DNA from: Nocardia albiluteola | Lineage (GTDB): Bacteria; Actinomycetota; Actinomycetes; Mycobacteriales; Mycobacteriaceae | Direction of reading: 5' to 3' | DNA: 64,000 nt | Assembly: GCF_018860155.1 (NCBI RefSeq) | Contig: NZ_JAHKNI010000017.1 | Location: 62,001 to 126,000 of the forward strand | Shown here: piece after piece, positions 25,943 through 34,168 of the stretch | Layout of the letters: each line of letters opens with the position of its first letter | Position numbering within the stretch: position 1 is the first letter of the stretch | The notes under the pieces: model-generated | Told to the model about the DNA's origin: nothing | Database searches by the model: none | Seen by the model: only the letters and a program-made list of their open reading frames with translations | Position numbers and translations under genes: made by a program

Positions 25943-25981
25943 GGAAGGTGTCCTCGTTCCTGCAGTGATCTGAGTCACGAC

Positions 25982-25998
25982 TATACATCGGATGTCTA
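25982..25998. promoter_or_regulatory. FadR/GntR-type operator before the fuconate dehydratase gene
   Basis: TAtACATCgGATGTcTA, a 17-bp palindrome with one mismatched pair, centred on 25990 about 45 bp upstream of the dehydratase ATG. Its ACATCGGATGT core matches the site at 18548-18564. Confidence 0.65.
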
Positions 25999-26093
25999 TC
26001 GGCACAAGTCGGGATCGGGATACTGCGAATATCGGCCGGTAGGCGGCAATTATTGGGCGAAATCCCACGGGCAGTGCTATGTTCGCCACCGTT

Positions 26094-26110
26094 AAAACAT
26101 CGGATCAGTT
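26094..26110. promoter_or_regulatory. Half-conserved GntR-type operator before the SDR gene
   Basis: AAAACATCGGAT keeps one full arm of the ACATCSGATGT palindrome while the right arm is degraded (CAGTT). It lies 16 bp before the SDR ATG, where a bound repressor would block transcription or initiation. Confidence 0.45.
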
Positions 26111-26125
26111 GGCGATGGGGTCGAT

Positions 26126-26965
26126 ATGGCGCAGGGACAGTTCGGCGGGCTGGCGGCGGTGGTCACCGGCGGCGGTTCGGGAATCGGAAAGGCCGTTGCC
26201 GCAGCGCTGTTGGCGGCGGGCGCGCGCGTCGCCGTGCTGGATCTGGCCCCCGGTGACCCGCTCGGCACCGGGGATGGCATGGCGGCGGAGCTTGCGGAGC
26301 CGACGGGGTGGGTGAGCTCTGACTGCATGGCCCTGGCCTGCGACGTGTGCGACGACGAATCGGTGCGGGCGGCGATCGAGGCCGTCGCGGGCGCCTTCGG
26401 CCGCCTGGACATCGTGATCAACAACGCCGGGATCGGCGCGCAGGGCACCGTCGAGGACAACTCCGACGACGAGTGGCGGCGCGTGCTGGATGTGAACGTG
26501 CTGGGGGCCGTGCGGGTCTCGCGCGCGGCGCTGCCGCATCTGCGGCGCTCGCCGGCCGCCGCGATCGTGAACATCTGCTCGATCGCGGCCACCACCGGCC
26601 TGCCCGACCGCGCCGCCTACAGCGCCAGCAAGGGCGCGATCCTGGCCCTGACCCGCGCGATGGCCGCGGATCACCTGCGCGAGGGGATCCGGGTGAACTG
26701 CGTGAATCCGGGCACCGCGGACACCCCGTGGGTGCAGCGGCTGCTCGCCTCGGCGCCGGATCCGGCCGCGGAGCTCGCCGCGTTGAACGCGCGGCAGCCG
26801 CACGGACGGCTGGTCTCGGCCGACGAGGTGGCCGCCGCGGTGCTGTATCTCGCGAGCCCGGCCGCGGGGTCCACCGCCGGCACGATGCTCGAGGTCGACG
26901 GCGGGATGCACTCGCTGCGCCTGCGGCCCGCTCCCGCGCCGGATACCGCCGAGCCTGCCCGCTGA
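26126..26965 (+). CDS. Short-chain dehydrogenase, probable 2-keto-3-deoxy-L-fuconate dehydrogenase
   Basis: 279 aa classical SDR. Cofactor motif TGGGSGIG (about 14-21), the NNAG motif at about 97-100, catalytic Ser in NICSIAATTG and the YSASK catalytic pair (about 162-166), then PGTADTPWVQRLL as the substrate lid. It oxidises the C4 hydroxyl of 2-keto-3-deoxy-L-fuconate with NAD+. It is divergent from the dehydratase gene across the operator region and stands directly before the lactate dehydrogenase-like gene. Confidence 0.88.
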   Translation: MAQGQFGGLAAVVTGGGSGIGKAVAAALLAAGARVAVLDLAPGDPLGTGDGMAAELAEPTGWVSSDCMALACDVCDDESVRAAIEAVAGAFGRLDIVINNAGIGAQGTVEDNSDDEWRRVLDVNVLGAVRVSRAALPHLRRSPAAAIVNICSIAATTGLPDRAAYSASKGAILALTRAMAADHLREGIRVNCVNPGTADTPWVQRLLASAPDPAAELAALNARQPHGRLVSADEVAAAVLYLASPAAGSTAGTMLEVDGGMHSLRLRPAPAPDTAEPAR

Positions 26966-27141
26966 GCCGCATGAAGACCCGGAGCATCGGCCGAGTCGCG
27001 GCCGTCAGGGGAGCGCTGCTGTCGGCCCTCGATTGCGGTCTGGGTGCGCACCCGACCGCGCATGGTACGAATGCCGGAGAGCCCGCACGGCCGGAGATGA
27101 CACAGCCACAGACGATTCATACCGGACAGGACGCCACTCGT

Positions 27142-28362
27142 ATGACCACTCGCCGCATGCCCAAGCCCCGCGATCTGGCGCCGCTGATGAAGTTCGAGCA
27201 GCCGTTCCACGGCCGCGCGGGCAGGCTCGCCCGGGCCCAGACGATCTGGGATCTGCGCGAACTCGCCCGCAAGCGCACGCCGAAGGTCGCCTTCGACTAC
27301 ACCGACGGTGCCGCGGATGCCGAGATCAGCCTGCGCCGCGCCCGCGAGGCGTTCGGCGAGATCGAGTTCCGTCCGGCGATTCTGCGTGACGTCTCCGAAA
27401 CGGCCACCACGGCAACGGTTCTCGGCAAGCAGGTGAGCCTGCCGTTCGGCATCGCGCCGACCGGATTCACCCGGATGATGCACTCGGCGGGGGAGATCGC
27501 CGGCGCGCGGGCCGCCGAGCGGGCCGGTATTCCGTTCACGCTGTCCACGATGGGTACCACCGCCATCGAAGATGTCGCGGCCGCGACGGGTTCCGGCGCC
27601 CGCAACTGGTTCCAGCTGTATATGTGGAAGGACCGCGAGCGTTCGCTGGCGCTCGTCGAGCGCGCCGCCGCGGCCGGGTTCGACACCCTGGTGGTGACGG
27701 TCGACGTCCCGGTGGCGGGGGCGCGGTTGCGCGATGCTCGCAACGGGATGACGGTCCCGCCCTCGATCACCCTGACCGGCGCCCTGGACGCGCTGCGCCG
27801 TCCCTGGTGGTGGTGGGATTTCCTGACCACCGAACCCCTGGCGTTCGCCTCGCTGGACCGCTGGTCCGGTACTGTCGCCGACCTGCTCGACTCGATGTTC
27901 GATCCCACCGTCGGCTTCGAGGATCTGAGCTGGATCCGGGCGAGCTGGCCGGGACGGGTGCTGGTGAAGGGCGTGCAGACGGTCGAGGACGCCAGGCGCC
28001 TGGCGGATCTGGGCGTGGACGGGATCGTGCTGTCCAACCACGGTGGCCGCCAATTGGATCGGGCCCCCATTCCGCTGTACCTGCTGCCGTCGGTGGTGCG
28101 GGAGGTGGGGCGCGACCTCGAGGTCCACCTGGACACCGGCATCATGCACGGCGCCGACATCGTCGCCGCGCTGGCGCTGGGCGCCCGCTTCACCCTGATC
28201 GGCCGTGCTTACCTGTACGGCCTGATGGCCGGGGGCGAGGCGGGCGTGGACCGCGCCATCGACATCCTGCGCACCCAGGTGGTCCGGACCATGAAACTGC
28301 TGGGGGTGAGTTCGGTGGCCGAACTGACCCCGGACCACGTGCGGCTGCTGCACGAGCGCTGA
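27142..28362 (+). CDS. FMN-dependent alpha-hydroxy-acid dehydrogenase, probable L-lactate dehydrogenase
   Basis: 406 aa. It follows the actinobacterial LldD pattern: MTTRRMPKPRDLAPLMKF at the start, FDYTDGAADAE (FMN/substrate tyrosine), LPFGIAPTGFTRMMH, NWFQLYMW, VTVDVPVAGARLRD and LSNHGGRQLDRAP with the catalytic His-Gly-Gly-Arg. The start at 27142 matches family length; an ATG 45 nt upstream is possible. Relatives are annotated as L-lactate dehydrogenase or as the MftD enzyme of mycofactocin synthesis. No other mycofactocin gene is here, while the fucose route releases L-lactate, so a lactate role is preferred. Confidence 0.85.
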   Translation: MTTRRMPKPRDLAPLMKFEQPFHGRAGRLARAQTIWDLRELARKRTPKVAFDYTDGAADAEISLRRAREAFGEIEFRPAILRDVSETATTATVLGKQVSLPFGIAPTGFTRMMHSAGEIAGARAAERAGIPFTLSTMGTTAIEDVAAATGSGARNWFQLYMWKDRERSLALVERAAAAGFDTLVVTVDVPVAGARLRDARNGMTVPPSITLTGALDALRRPWWWWDFLTTEPLAFASLDRWSGTVADLLDSMFDPTVGFEDLSWIRASWPGRVLVKGVQTVEDARRLADLGVDGIVLSNHGGRQLDRAPIPLYLLPSVVREVGRDLEVHLDTGIMHGADIVAALALGARFTLIGRAYLYGLMAGGEAGVDRAIDILRTQVVRTMKLLGVSSVAELTPDHVRLLHER

Positions 28363-28832
28363 CACGGTCGCGCCGGCGGGTGCCCGCGCGTGCTGCTCGG
28401 GCGGGGGTTCGGGCACGAGTCTCGGCCGAAAGTCCGAGCGTGACCCAAAGCCATTCACGCGGACTGCCTTTCGGTGCTCCCGTCAGCGCAACGACCGCAT
28501 GTGCATCCACCACGTTCGGCCGGTCCGCACGGTTTCTTTCATCGCCATCGCGCGTCGGCCAGCTTTGGCAACTCGATCACCGACCGCAAACCGACCCGGT
28601 ATGAGCATCAGGACGAGATCGACCGTGCCTACGATCTGACGACCTTCGCCGCGGTCGAGGCGGAGCTGATGGCGCGGCCGGGCTCCACATACCTGCGCCG
28701 CAGGTCGGGGCGGGCTTCAGTGCCCTTCGCTGCCCTAGGATTACTACCGGAACCCCTTGGTAGGGCATCCACACCGCCAGGGGTACCGGTAAGGATCGCG
28801 TCACCCGGTGCATGGCCGCCACGGCCGACCAG
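28363..28832. other. Gene-poor stretch with a possible gene remnant
   Basis: No complete gene is visible. On the plus strand, about 28589-28720 reads as a protein-like segment (DEIDRAYDLTTFAAVEAELM) with a codon pattern like real genes, but it lacks a convincing start and runs into non-coding-like sequence. It may be the remnant of a degraded gene. The rest holds no repeat, RNA or promoter I can support. Confidence 0.3.
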
Positions 28833-28994
28833 TCAAAGTGAAATGTATTCGCGGAGTTTTCCTTTGACGTGGGGCAAGGAATCGACGGTGGCAATTCCGA
28901 GGGTGGGGAAGTGCCGGGCAATCTGCACGTCGGACAGCGGCTTGGACAAGGCCTCCCCGATGTCGGCATAACCGTGGTTGTCGTGGTGTTCCAC
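28833..28994 (-). CDS. Small hypothetical protein (53 aa)
   Basis: A GTG at 28994 preceded by GGGAG a few bases upstream opens a 53-codon frame with strongly GC-biased third positions. The peptide begins VEHHDNHGYADIGEALSKPL and ends KGKLREYISL. It is soluble, mildly charged and has no signal peptide or membrane segment. I recognise no family. It could be a complete small gene or the C-terminal end of a broken one; the ribosome site favours the former. Confidence 0.5.
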   Translation of the reverse strand: MEHHDNHGYADIGEALSKPLSDVQIARHFPTLGIATVDSLPHVKGKLREYISL

Positions 28995-29104
28995 GTCACT
29001 CCCGGCTCGACGGCCCGCGCGCCTTTATGCTATAACGGATGCATCACGAAAATATATCGACAGCACAACGGTGCCGTCGGATCGACACGAATTAGGAGCA
29101 AGGG

Positions 29105-29215
29105 ATGGGTTCCTCCGACCTCGGAAGCCTTCTGACCGCATTCGGCAACATCTTCAGCGGACTCGGCGGTCTGTCGACACTGTCCGCCAGCGGTAGCGGT
29201 AGCGGTAGCAAGTAA
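29105..29215 (+). CDS. Small amphipathic Gly/Ser-tailed peptide (36 aa)
   Basis: ATG at 29105 after AGGAG (29094-29098, 6-nt spacer). The peptide starts MGSSDLGSLLTAFGNIFSGL and ends in a (GS)3 tail and lysine. A short amphipathic helix with F, L and I on one face and small residues on the other is likely. It is followed by a strong hairpin terminator, which shows that it is a real short transcript. It resembles in style the peptide at 29805-29966 and the very short pore-forming PorA/PorH peptides of corynebacteria, but I see no clear sequence homology. Confidence 0.6.
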   Translation: MGSSDLGSLLTAFGNIFSGLGGLSTLSASGSGSGSK

Positions 29216-29240
29216 GGGCACGCACGCCGCACAACCTGCG

Positions 29241-29277
29241 ACAACAGTCCGCTGGATTCGATCCGGCGGACTGTTGT
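29241..29277 (+). terminator. Strong hairpin terminator after the 36-aa peptide gene
   Basis: Perfect 12-bp inverted repeat ACAACAGTCCGC (29241-29252) and GCGGACTGTTGT (29266-29277), with a further GGAT/ATCC pair inside the loop. No long U-run follows, as usual in actinomycetes. Confidence 0.8.
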
Positions 29278-29304
29278 GCGTTCCGGACCCGTCCGGTCGC
29301 CCAC

Positions 29305-29580
29305 GTGCCACCGGACGGCATCCGGCCACACAAGATCAACGAACCGAATAGCTCCGGTCCGGCCGTCCATGATCAATTACTTCGGACGGTTCCGAGACAA
29401 TTCAGCGAACTCGCTGCCGCGGAAGATAATTGGTCGGCTTTCGATATTCACTGCCCGGCATACGGCCGCAATGAGATCAATTACCCCATCGGGCATCTCG
29501 CGGTACTGCAATTGGCGTCGGCATACCAATCGATGTCGGGGTTTCGCAAACCGCCGCATCACCTTTCGCGAACCATCTGA
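29305..29580 (+). CDS. Hypothetical protein (91 aa), uncertain
   Basis: GTG at 29305 opens a 91-codon frame with segments that look protein-like (QFSELAAAEDNWSAFDIHCP, NEINYPIGHLAVLQLASAYQ). GC content is lower here than in neighbouring genes, and no ribosome site is obvious. It starts just after the hairpin terminator. It may be a small gene of foreign origin or a fragment. I do not recognise a family. Confidence 0.35.
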   Translation: MPPDGIRPHKINEPNSSGPAVHDQLLRTVPRQFSELAAAEDNWSAFDIHCPAYGRNEINYPIGHLAVLQLASAYQSMSGFRKPPHHLSRTI

Positions 29581-29804
29581 CCGCCGCCTCGGGTCATAAC
29601 GGGCGCTGGGAACGGGTGGGCCCCATACGGCCCGTGGGACTGGCAGGCTCGCGGGCCCTCGATCTCGACGAGTTGGACCGATGCACTGAACGGCAGCCTC
29701 GGTCAGGGCGTTGCGCGATGCGAGCGCCGCCCTGGATCACAAGCTCCGGCCGCGACCGTGCGGCTGAGCCCCTCGCCCTGCGGAGACCGCCGGCGCCGTC
29801 ACCT
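29581..29804. other. Intergenic, nothing recognised
   Basis: Between the uncertain 91-aa frame and the stop of the 53-aa peptide I see no supported gene, repeat or structured RNA. Confidence 0.4.
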
Positions 29805-29966
29805 CTACCCGAGGGGGTACTGGCCGGGCGGGACCGCCCCGCCCCCGCCCCCGCCGCCGAGCCCGTTTCCGAGCTCGATCAGATCGCCGACCAGAGTGGC
29901 GATGGACTGCCCCATGCCCAGAATGTCGTATCCGATCGTGCTGAGGAACTCCCAGGCGCTGGACAT
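29805..29966 (-). CDS. Small peptide with amphipathic helix and polyglycine tail (53 aa), porin-peptide-like
   Basis: ATG at 29966 follows an excellent AAGGAGG site 5-6 nt upstream. The peptide begins MSSAWEFLSTIGYDILGMGQ, continues with SIATLVGDLIELGNGL, then seven consecutive glycines and a PPGQYPLG end. The first 36 residues look like an uncleaved amphipathic helix. The opening is loosely like corynebacterial PorA (short peptide starting with M-E-N-V-Y-E-F-L). No signal peptide. Function unknown; a cell-envelope or channel role is inference only. Confidence 0.65.
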   Translation of the reverse strand: MSSAWEFLSTIGYDILGMGQSIATLVGDLIELGNGLGGGGGGGAVPPGQYPLG

Positions 29967-30182
29967 TCGCCCCTCCTTGTGCGCAGATCCTGTTGTCCCT
30001 TCCACGATGACACAACAATCGCCTCGGAATGCGTGAATTCCGCTCGGCGACACCGGCTCTGCGCGTTTGATCCGGTTTGCGCCGAAGTTGCGATTGTGGA
30101 CGGCCCGGGATCGGAGACCGGGGCGGCGCAATCGTGCGACGCGGCCGATCGTGGTGTTCGATGCGCTTCGGGACCCCAGTTA

Positions 30183-30213
30183 TGAATGGGCTTGCATCGT
30201 CATGCATAATCAT
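30183..30213 (+). promoter_or_regulatory. Paired ARG boxes before argG
   Basis: The 31-bp block (TGAATGGG... through ...TGCATAATCAT) matches 26 of 31 bases of the block before argC at 7801-7831, with the same 20-bp spacing between the two box cores. A -10-like CATAAT lies at 30205-30210, giving a leader of about 100 nt before the argG ATG. argG is therefore transcribed from its own arginine-controlled promoter. Confidence 0.75.
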
Positions 30214-30315
30214 TTGTACGTGGTGCGGGCCGCCGTGGAGCGGGGCGCCGGCCGCACGCCCGGCGCTGGCGGGCACCCAGACTTGGATACGCACGAAGAC
30301 TCAAGGAGCTTTGAC

Positions 30316-31515
30316 ATGGCCGATCGCGTCGTACTCGCCTACTCCGGCGGGCTGGACACCTCCGTCGCCATCAGCTGGATCGGCAAGGAGACCGGGGCCG
30401 AGGTCGTCGCGGTCGCGATCGATCTGGGCCAGGGCGGCGAGGACATGAACGTCGTGCGCCAGCGCGCACTGGATTGCGGCGCCGTCGAGGCGGTCGTGGT
30501 CGACGCGCGCGACGAGTTCGCCGACGAGTACTGCCTGCCCACCATCCAGGCCAACGCCCTCTACCAGGGCGAATACCCGCTGGTCTCGGCGATCAGCCGC
30601 CCGCTGATCGTCAAGCACCTCGTCGAGGCCGCCAAGTTCCACGGCGCCGGCACCGTCGCGCACGGCTGCACCGGCAAGGGTAACGACCAGGTCCGCTTCG
30701 AGGTCGGCATCGGTGCCCTGGCACCCGATCTGAACGTGATCGCCCCGGTCCGCGACTACGCCTGGACCCGGGAGAAGGCCATCGCCTTCGCCGAGGAGAA
30801 CAGCCTCCCGATCAACGTCACCAAGAAGTCCCCCTTCTCCATCGACCAGAACGTGTGGGGCCGCGCGGTCGAGACCGGCTTCCTCGAGGACCTGTGGAAC
30901 GCCCCCACCAAGGACGTCTACGACTACACCACCGACCCGACGGTCAACTTCGAGGCGCCCGACGAGCTGATAATCAGCTTCCAGCAGGGCGTTCCGGTGG
31001 CCATCGACGGCCGCCCGGTCAGCGTGCTCGAGGCCATCACCGAGCTCAACCGCCGCGCCGGCCGCCAGGGCGTGGGCCGCCTCGACATGGTCGAGGACCG
31101 GCTCGTGGGCATCAAGAGCCGCGAGATCTACGAGGCGCCCGGCGCCATCACCCTGATCACCGCGCATCAGGCCCTCGAGAACGTCACCCTCGAGCGCGAG
31201 CTGGGCCGCTACAAGCGCCAGGTCGAGCAGCGCTGGGGCGAGCTGGCCTACGACGGCCTGTGGTACTCCCCGCTCAAGCGGGCGCTGGACGCGTTCATCG
31301 GCGACACCCAGGAGCATGTCACCGGCGACATCCGGCTGGTGCTGCATGGCGGCAACGTCGTGGTGAACGGCCGCCGCAGCGAGGAGTCGCTGTACGACTT
31401 CAACCTGGCGACCTACGACGAGGGCGACTCGTTCGACCAGTCGCTGGCCAAGGGTTTCGTGCAGATCCACGGTCTGTCGTCGAAGGTTGCCGCGCGGCGC
31501 GATCTCAGCAAGTAG
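30316..31515 (+). CDS. argG: Argininosuccinate synthase
   Basis: 399 aa. ATP pyrophosphatase (N-type) motif VVLAYSGGLDTSVAISW (about 5-21), then YPLVSAISRPLI, VAHGCTGKGNDQVRFE (about 112-127) and SIDQNVWGRAVETG, with the family's C-terminal SPLKRALDAFI. It joins citrulline and aspartate using ATP. ATG 30316 has AAGGAG at 30303-30308. The frame is open further upstream but that part covers the ARG boxes and promoter. Confidence 0.96.
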   Translation: MADRVVLAYSGGLDTSVAISWIGKETGAEVVAVAIDLGQGGEDMNVVRQRALDCGAVEAVVVDARDEFADEYCLPTIQANALYQGEYPLVSAISRPLIVKHLVEAAKFHGAGTVAHGCTGKGNDQVRFEVGIGALAPDLNVIAPVRDYAWTREKAIAFAEENSLPINVTKKSPFSIDQNVWGRAVETGFLEDLWNAPTKDVYDYTTDPTVNFEAPDELIISFQQGVPVAIDGRPVSVLEAITELNRRAGRQGVGRLDMVEDRLVGIKSREIYEAPGAITLITAHQALENVTLERELGRYKRQVEQRWGELAYDGLWYSPLKRALDAFIGDTQEHVTGDIRLVLHGGNVVVNGRRSEESLYDFNLATYDEGDSFDQSLAKGFVQIHGLSSKVAARRDLSK

Positions 31516-31555
31516 GGATCGCCGCGGCCGGACGGGAACTGCATCGGGCCGCCTG

Positions 31556-31588
31556 TCACCTTCGCTCGATACGCTCGCGCGAAGGTGA
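31556..31588 (+). terminator. Hairpin terminator after argG
   Basis: TCACCTTCGC (31556-31565) and GCGAAGGTGA (31579-31588) form a perfect 10-bp stem with a 13-nt loop, 41 bp after the argG stop. It suggests that argG is transcribed alone. Confidence 0.7.
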
Positions 31589-31734
31589 TATTCGTGCCGG
31601 GCGGCGCATCGGGGTACCGGGCGATCGGGCGTCGGCGAACGGTCAGGAATCAGGCGTAGCGTCTACCCAAGCCCGTGGTTCGCGCAGGCGGCAGGTCGGC
31701 CGCCGCGCCACCGGCAGGACGACAGGAGGGTTCC

Positions 31735-32625
31735 GTGCGGACCGACAACGACAGCTGGGACATCACCGAGAGCGTCGGCGCGACCGCGATCGGGGTCGCG
31801 GTGATGCGCGCGCGGGAGACTCAGCGGCCCGACGCGCTGTTCCGGGATCCCTACGCGGAGAAACTGGTCGATGCGGCCGGATCCGGGTGGAGTCGCGTCC
31901 TGCGCGGCGAGGTCGACGTGAATTCCGTGCGCGCCGGGGCATACGGCCCGTTGGGCGGGTTCATGACCGCGCGCACGGTGTATTTCGACGAGTACTTCAC
32001 CGCGGCCGCGCAATCGGGTATCGGACAGTTCGCGATCCTGGCCTCCGGGCTCGACGCGCGCGCCTATCGGCTCGAATGGCCCACGGGCGCGGTGGTTTTC
32101 GAGGTCGATCAGCCCAAGGTGCTGGAGTTCAAGGATCGAGTGCTCGCCGCGGACACGCCCCGGGCCGACCGCCGCGGGGTCGCGGAGGACCTGCGCAACG
32201 ACTGGCCGCAGGCGTTGCGGGACAACGGATTCGACCCGACGCGCCCCACCGCCTGGCTGACCGAGGGGCTGCTGCGCTACCTCCCGCCCGAGGCGCAGGA
32301 CCGGCTGTTCGAGAACATCGCCGAGCTGAGCGCGCCGGGCAGCCGGATCGCCCTGAACATGGGGATGGGCACGCGCACCCGCAGCGCCGAGGAACGCGAG
32401 ATGCGGCAGCGGGTACTGGCCGAGGCCGGAATCACGATGGATATCGACGGCCTGTGGTATCCGTCGGAGGGCCGCACCGACCCCCGCGACTGGTTCACCG
32501 ACCACGGCTGGATGGTCTCCCAGGCGGACCCGATCACCCTGCTGACCGACCGCGGCCGCGAGGTGCCCGACTCGGTGCACGAGGACTTGCGCCGCCACAT
32601 CCTGATGACGGCCGTACGACCCTGA
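31735..32625 (+). CDS. SAM-dependent methyltransferase (leucine carboxyl methyltransferase-like, mycobacterial TIGR00027 type)
   Basis: 296 aa. Opening SWDITESVGATAIGVAVMRARETQRPDALFRDPYAEKLV is typical of the expanded mycobacterial/nocardial methyltransferase family. The SAM loop is FAILASGLDARAYRLEWP (about 98-115) and FEVDQPKVLEFK (about 122-133) binds the ribose; WLTEGLLRYLP follows. GTG 31735 is chosen for its AGGAGGG site 5 nt upstream. These enzymes have no assigned substrate in most cases. It separates argG from argH. Confidence 0.85.
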   Translation: MRTDNDSWDITESVGATAIGVAVMRARETQRPDALFRDPYAEKLVDAAGSGWSRVLRGEVDVNSVRAGAYGPLGGFMTARTVYFDEYFTAAAQSGIGQFAILASGLDARAYRLEWPTGAVVFEVDQPKVLEFKDRVLAADTPRADRRGVAEDLRNDWPQALRDNGFDPTRPTAWLTEGLLRYLPPEAQDRLFENIAELSAPGSRIALNMGMGTRTRSAEEREMRQRVLAEAGITMDIDGLWYPSEGRTDPRDWFTDHGWMVSQADPITLLTDRGREVPDSVHEDLRRHILMTAVRP

Positions 32626-32705
32626 CAGCGACCGGCCCGCGCGGAGTTGCGGGGCCCGAACGCGGTTGACACCGATACGAATACGACCCGAGGAGAAGAC
32701 ATCCG

Positions 32706-34127
32706 ATGAGCGCTGGCGGCGGCACCAACGAGGGCGCGCTGTGGGGCGGGCGGTTCGCCGACGGCCCGGCCGCGGCGATGGCCGCGCTGAGCAAGTCGAC
32801 GCACTTCGACTGGGCGCTGGCGCCCTACGACATTCGTGCCTCCAAGGCGCACGCGCGGGTGCTCAACAAGGCCGGGCTGCTGTCGGAGGGTGACCTCGAG
32901 GCCATGCTGGCCGGGCTGGATCGCCTTGCCGCGGATGTTAATTCGGGCGCGTTCGGGCCCGCGGAATCCGACGAGGACGTGCACGGCGCGCTCGAGCGCG
33001 GGCTGATCGAGCGCGTCGGCGCCGAACTCGGCGGCCGGCTGCGCGCCGGGCGTTCCCGCAACGATCAGGTGGCCACGCTGTTCCGGATGTGGCTGCGCGA
33101 TGCCGTGCGCCGGGTCGCGGCGGGCGCGCTGGACGTCGTGGACGCGTTGACCGCGCAGGCCGCGGCGCATCCGGACGCGGTGATGCCGGGCAAGACCCAC
33201 CTGCAGGCCGCGCAGCCGGTGCTGCTGGCCCACCACCTGCTCGCCCACGCCCATCCGCTGCTGCGCGATGTGGATCGGCTGCGCGACTTCGACAAGCGCG
33301 CGGCAGTCTCCCCGTACGGATCGGGCGCGCTGGCGGGCTCGTCGCTGGGCCTGGATCCCGAGGCGATCGCCGCGGACCTGGATTTCGATGCGGCCGCGGC
33401 CAATTCGATCGATGCCACCTCCTCTCGCGATTTCGCCGCCGAGGCCGCCTTCGTGCTGGCCATGACCGCGGTGGACCTGTCTCGCATGGCCGAGGAGGTG
33501 ATCCTGTGGAGCACACCGGAGTTCGGCTACATCACCCTTGCCGACGCCTGGTCCACCGGCTCCTCGATCATGCCGCAGAAGAAGAATCCGGACGTCTCGG
33601 AGCTCACCCGGGGCAAGGCCGGCCGCCTGATCGGCAACCTCACCGGACTGCTCGCGACCTTGAAGGCCCAGCCCCTGGCCTACAACCGCGACCTGCAGGA
33701 GGACAAGGAACCCCTGTTCGACTCGGTCGCCCAGCTCGAACTCCTGCTGCCGGCCATCGCCGGGCTGGTCTCGACGCTGACCTTCCACACCGACCGGATG
33801 GCCGAACTGGCCCCCGCCGGTTTCACTCTGGCCACCGATATCGCCGAATGGCTTGTCCGCCAGGGTGTCCCGTTCCGTGTCGCGCACGAGGCGGCGGGCG
33901 GCTGCGTCCGTGCGGCAGAGGCCCGGGGTGTCGGCTTGGACGAGCTCACCGATGCCGAATTCGCCGCGGTGGACCCGGCTTTGACCCCGAAGGTGCGCGA
34001 GGTGCTAACCGTCGAGGGTTCCATCGCCTCCCGCAACGCGCGCGGCGGCACAGCCGGGGTGCAGGTTGCCAAGCAGCTCGAGGAGGTCCGGCAGTCTGCC
34101 GCCGAGGCCCGCGCCTGGATGAGCTGA
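32706..34127 (+). CDS. argH: Argininosuccinate lyase
   Basis: 473 aa, last step of arginine synthesis, releasing fumarate. Fumarase/aspartase superfamily signature GSSIMPQKKNPDVSE (about 284-298), with the catalytic serine in it. AGRSRNDQVATLFRMWLR (about 115-132) and PGKTHLQAAQPVLLAHHLLAH (catalytic His) also match. ATG 32706 follows GAGGAGA. No ARG box is visible in front of it, so arginine control may come through weak read-through or be absent. Confidence 0.96.
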   Translation: MSAGGGTNEGALWGGRFADGPAAAMAALSKSTHFDWALAPYDIRASKAHARVLNKAGLLSEGDLEAMLAGLDRLAADVNSGAFGPAESDEDVHGALERGLIERVGAELGGRLRAGRSRNDQVATLFRMWLRDAVRRVAAGALDVVDALTAQAAAHPDAVMPGKTHLQAAQPVLLAHHLLAHAHPLLRDVDRLRDFDKRAAVSPYGSGALAGSSLGLDPEAIAADLDFDAAAANSIDATSSRDFAAEAAFVLAMTAVDLSRMAEEVILWSTPEFGYITLADAWSTGSSIMPQKKNPDVSELTRGKAGRLIGNLTGLLATLKAQPLAYNRDLQEDKEPLFDSVAQLELLLPAIAGLVSTLTFHTDRMAELAPAGFTLATDIAEWLVRQGVPFRVAHEAAGGCVRAAEARGVGLDELTDAEFAAVDPALTPKVREVLTVEGSIASRNARGGTAGVQVAKQLEEVRQSAAEARAWMS

Positions 34128-34168
34128 GCGGTCTCGGCTCTTCCGGGGTCGTTTCGCTGACGTGCCCC

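Noticed and set aside
30067..30315. In-frame upstream extension of argG
   Set aside because: It would translate the ARG boxes and promoter; the internal ATG has a strong ribosome site and matches family length.
32699..32708. ACATCCGATG before argH resembles the fucose regulator site
   Set aside because: It lacks the second arm, includes the argH start codon and lies in an unrelated gene context; probable chance match.
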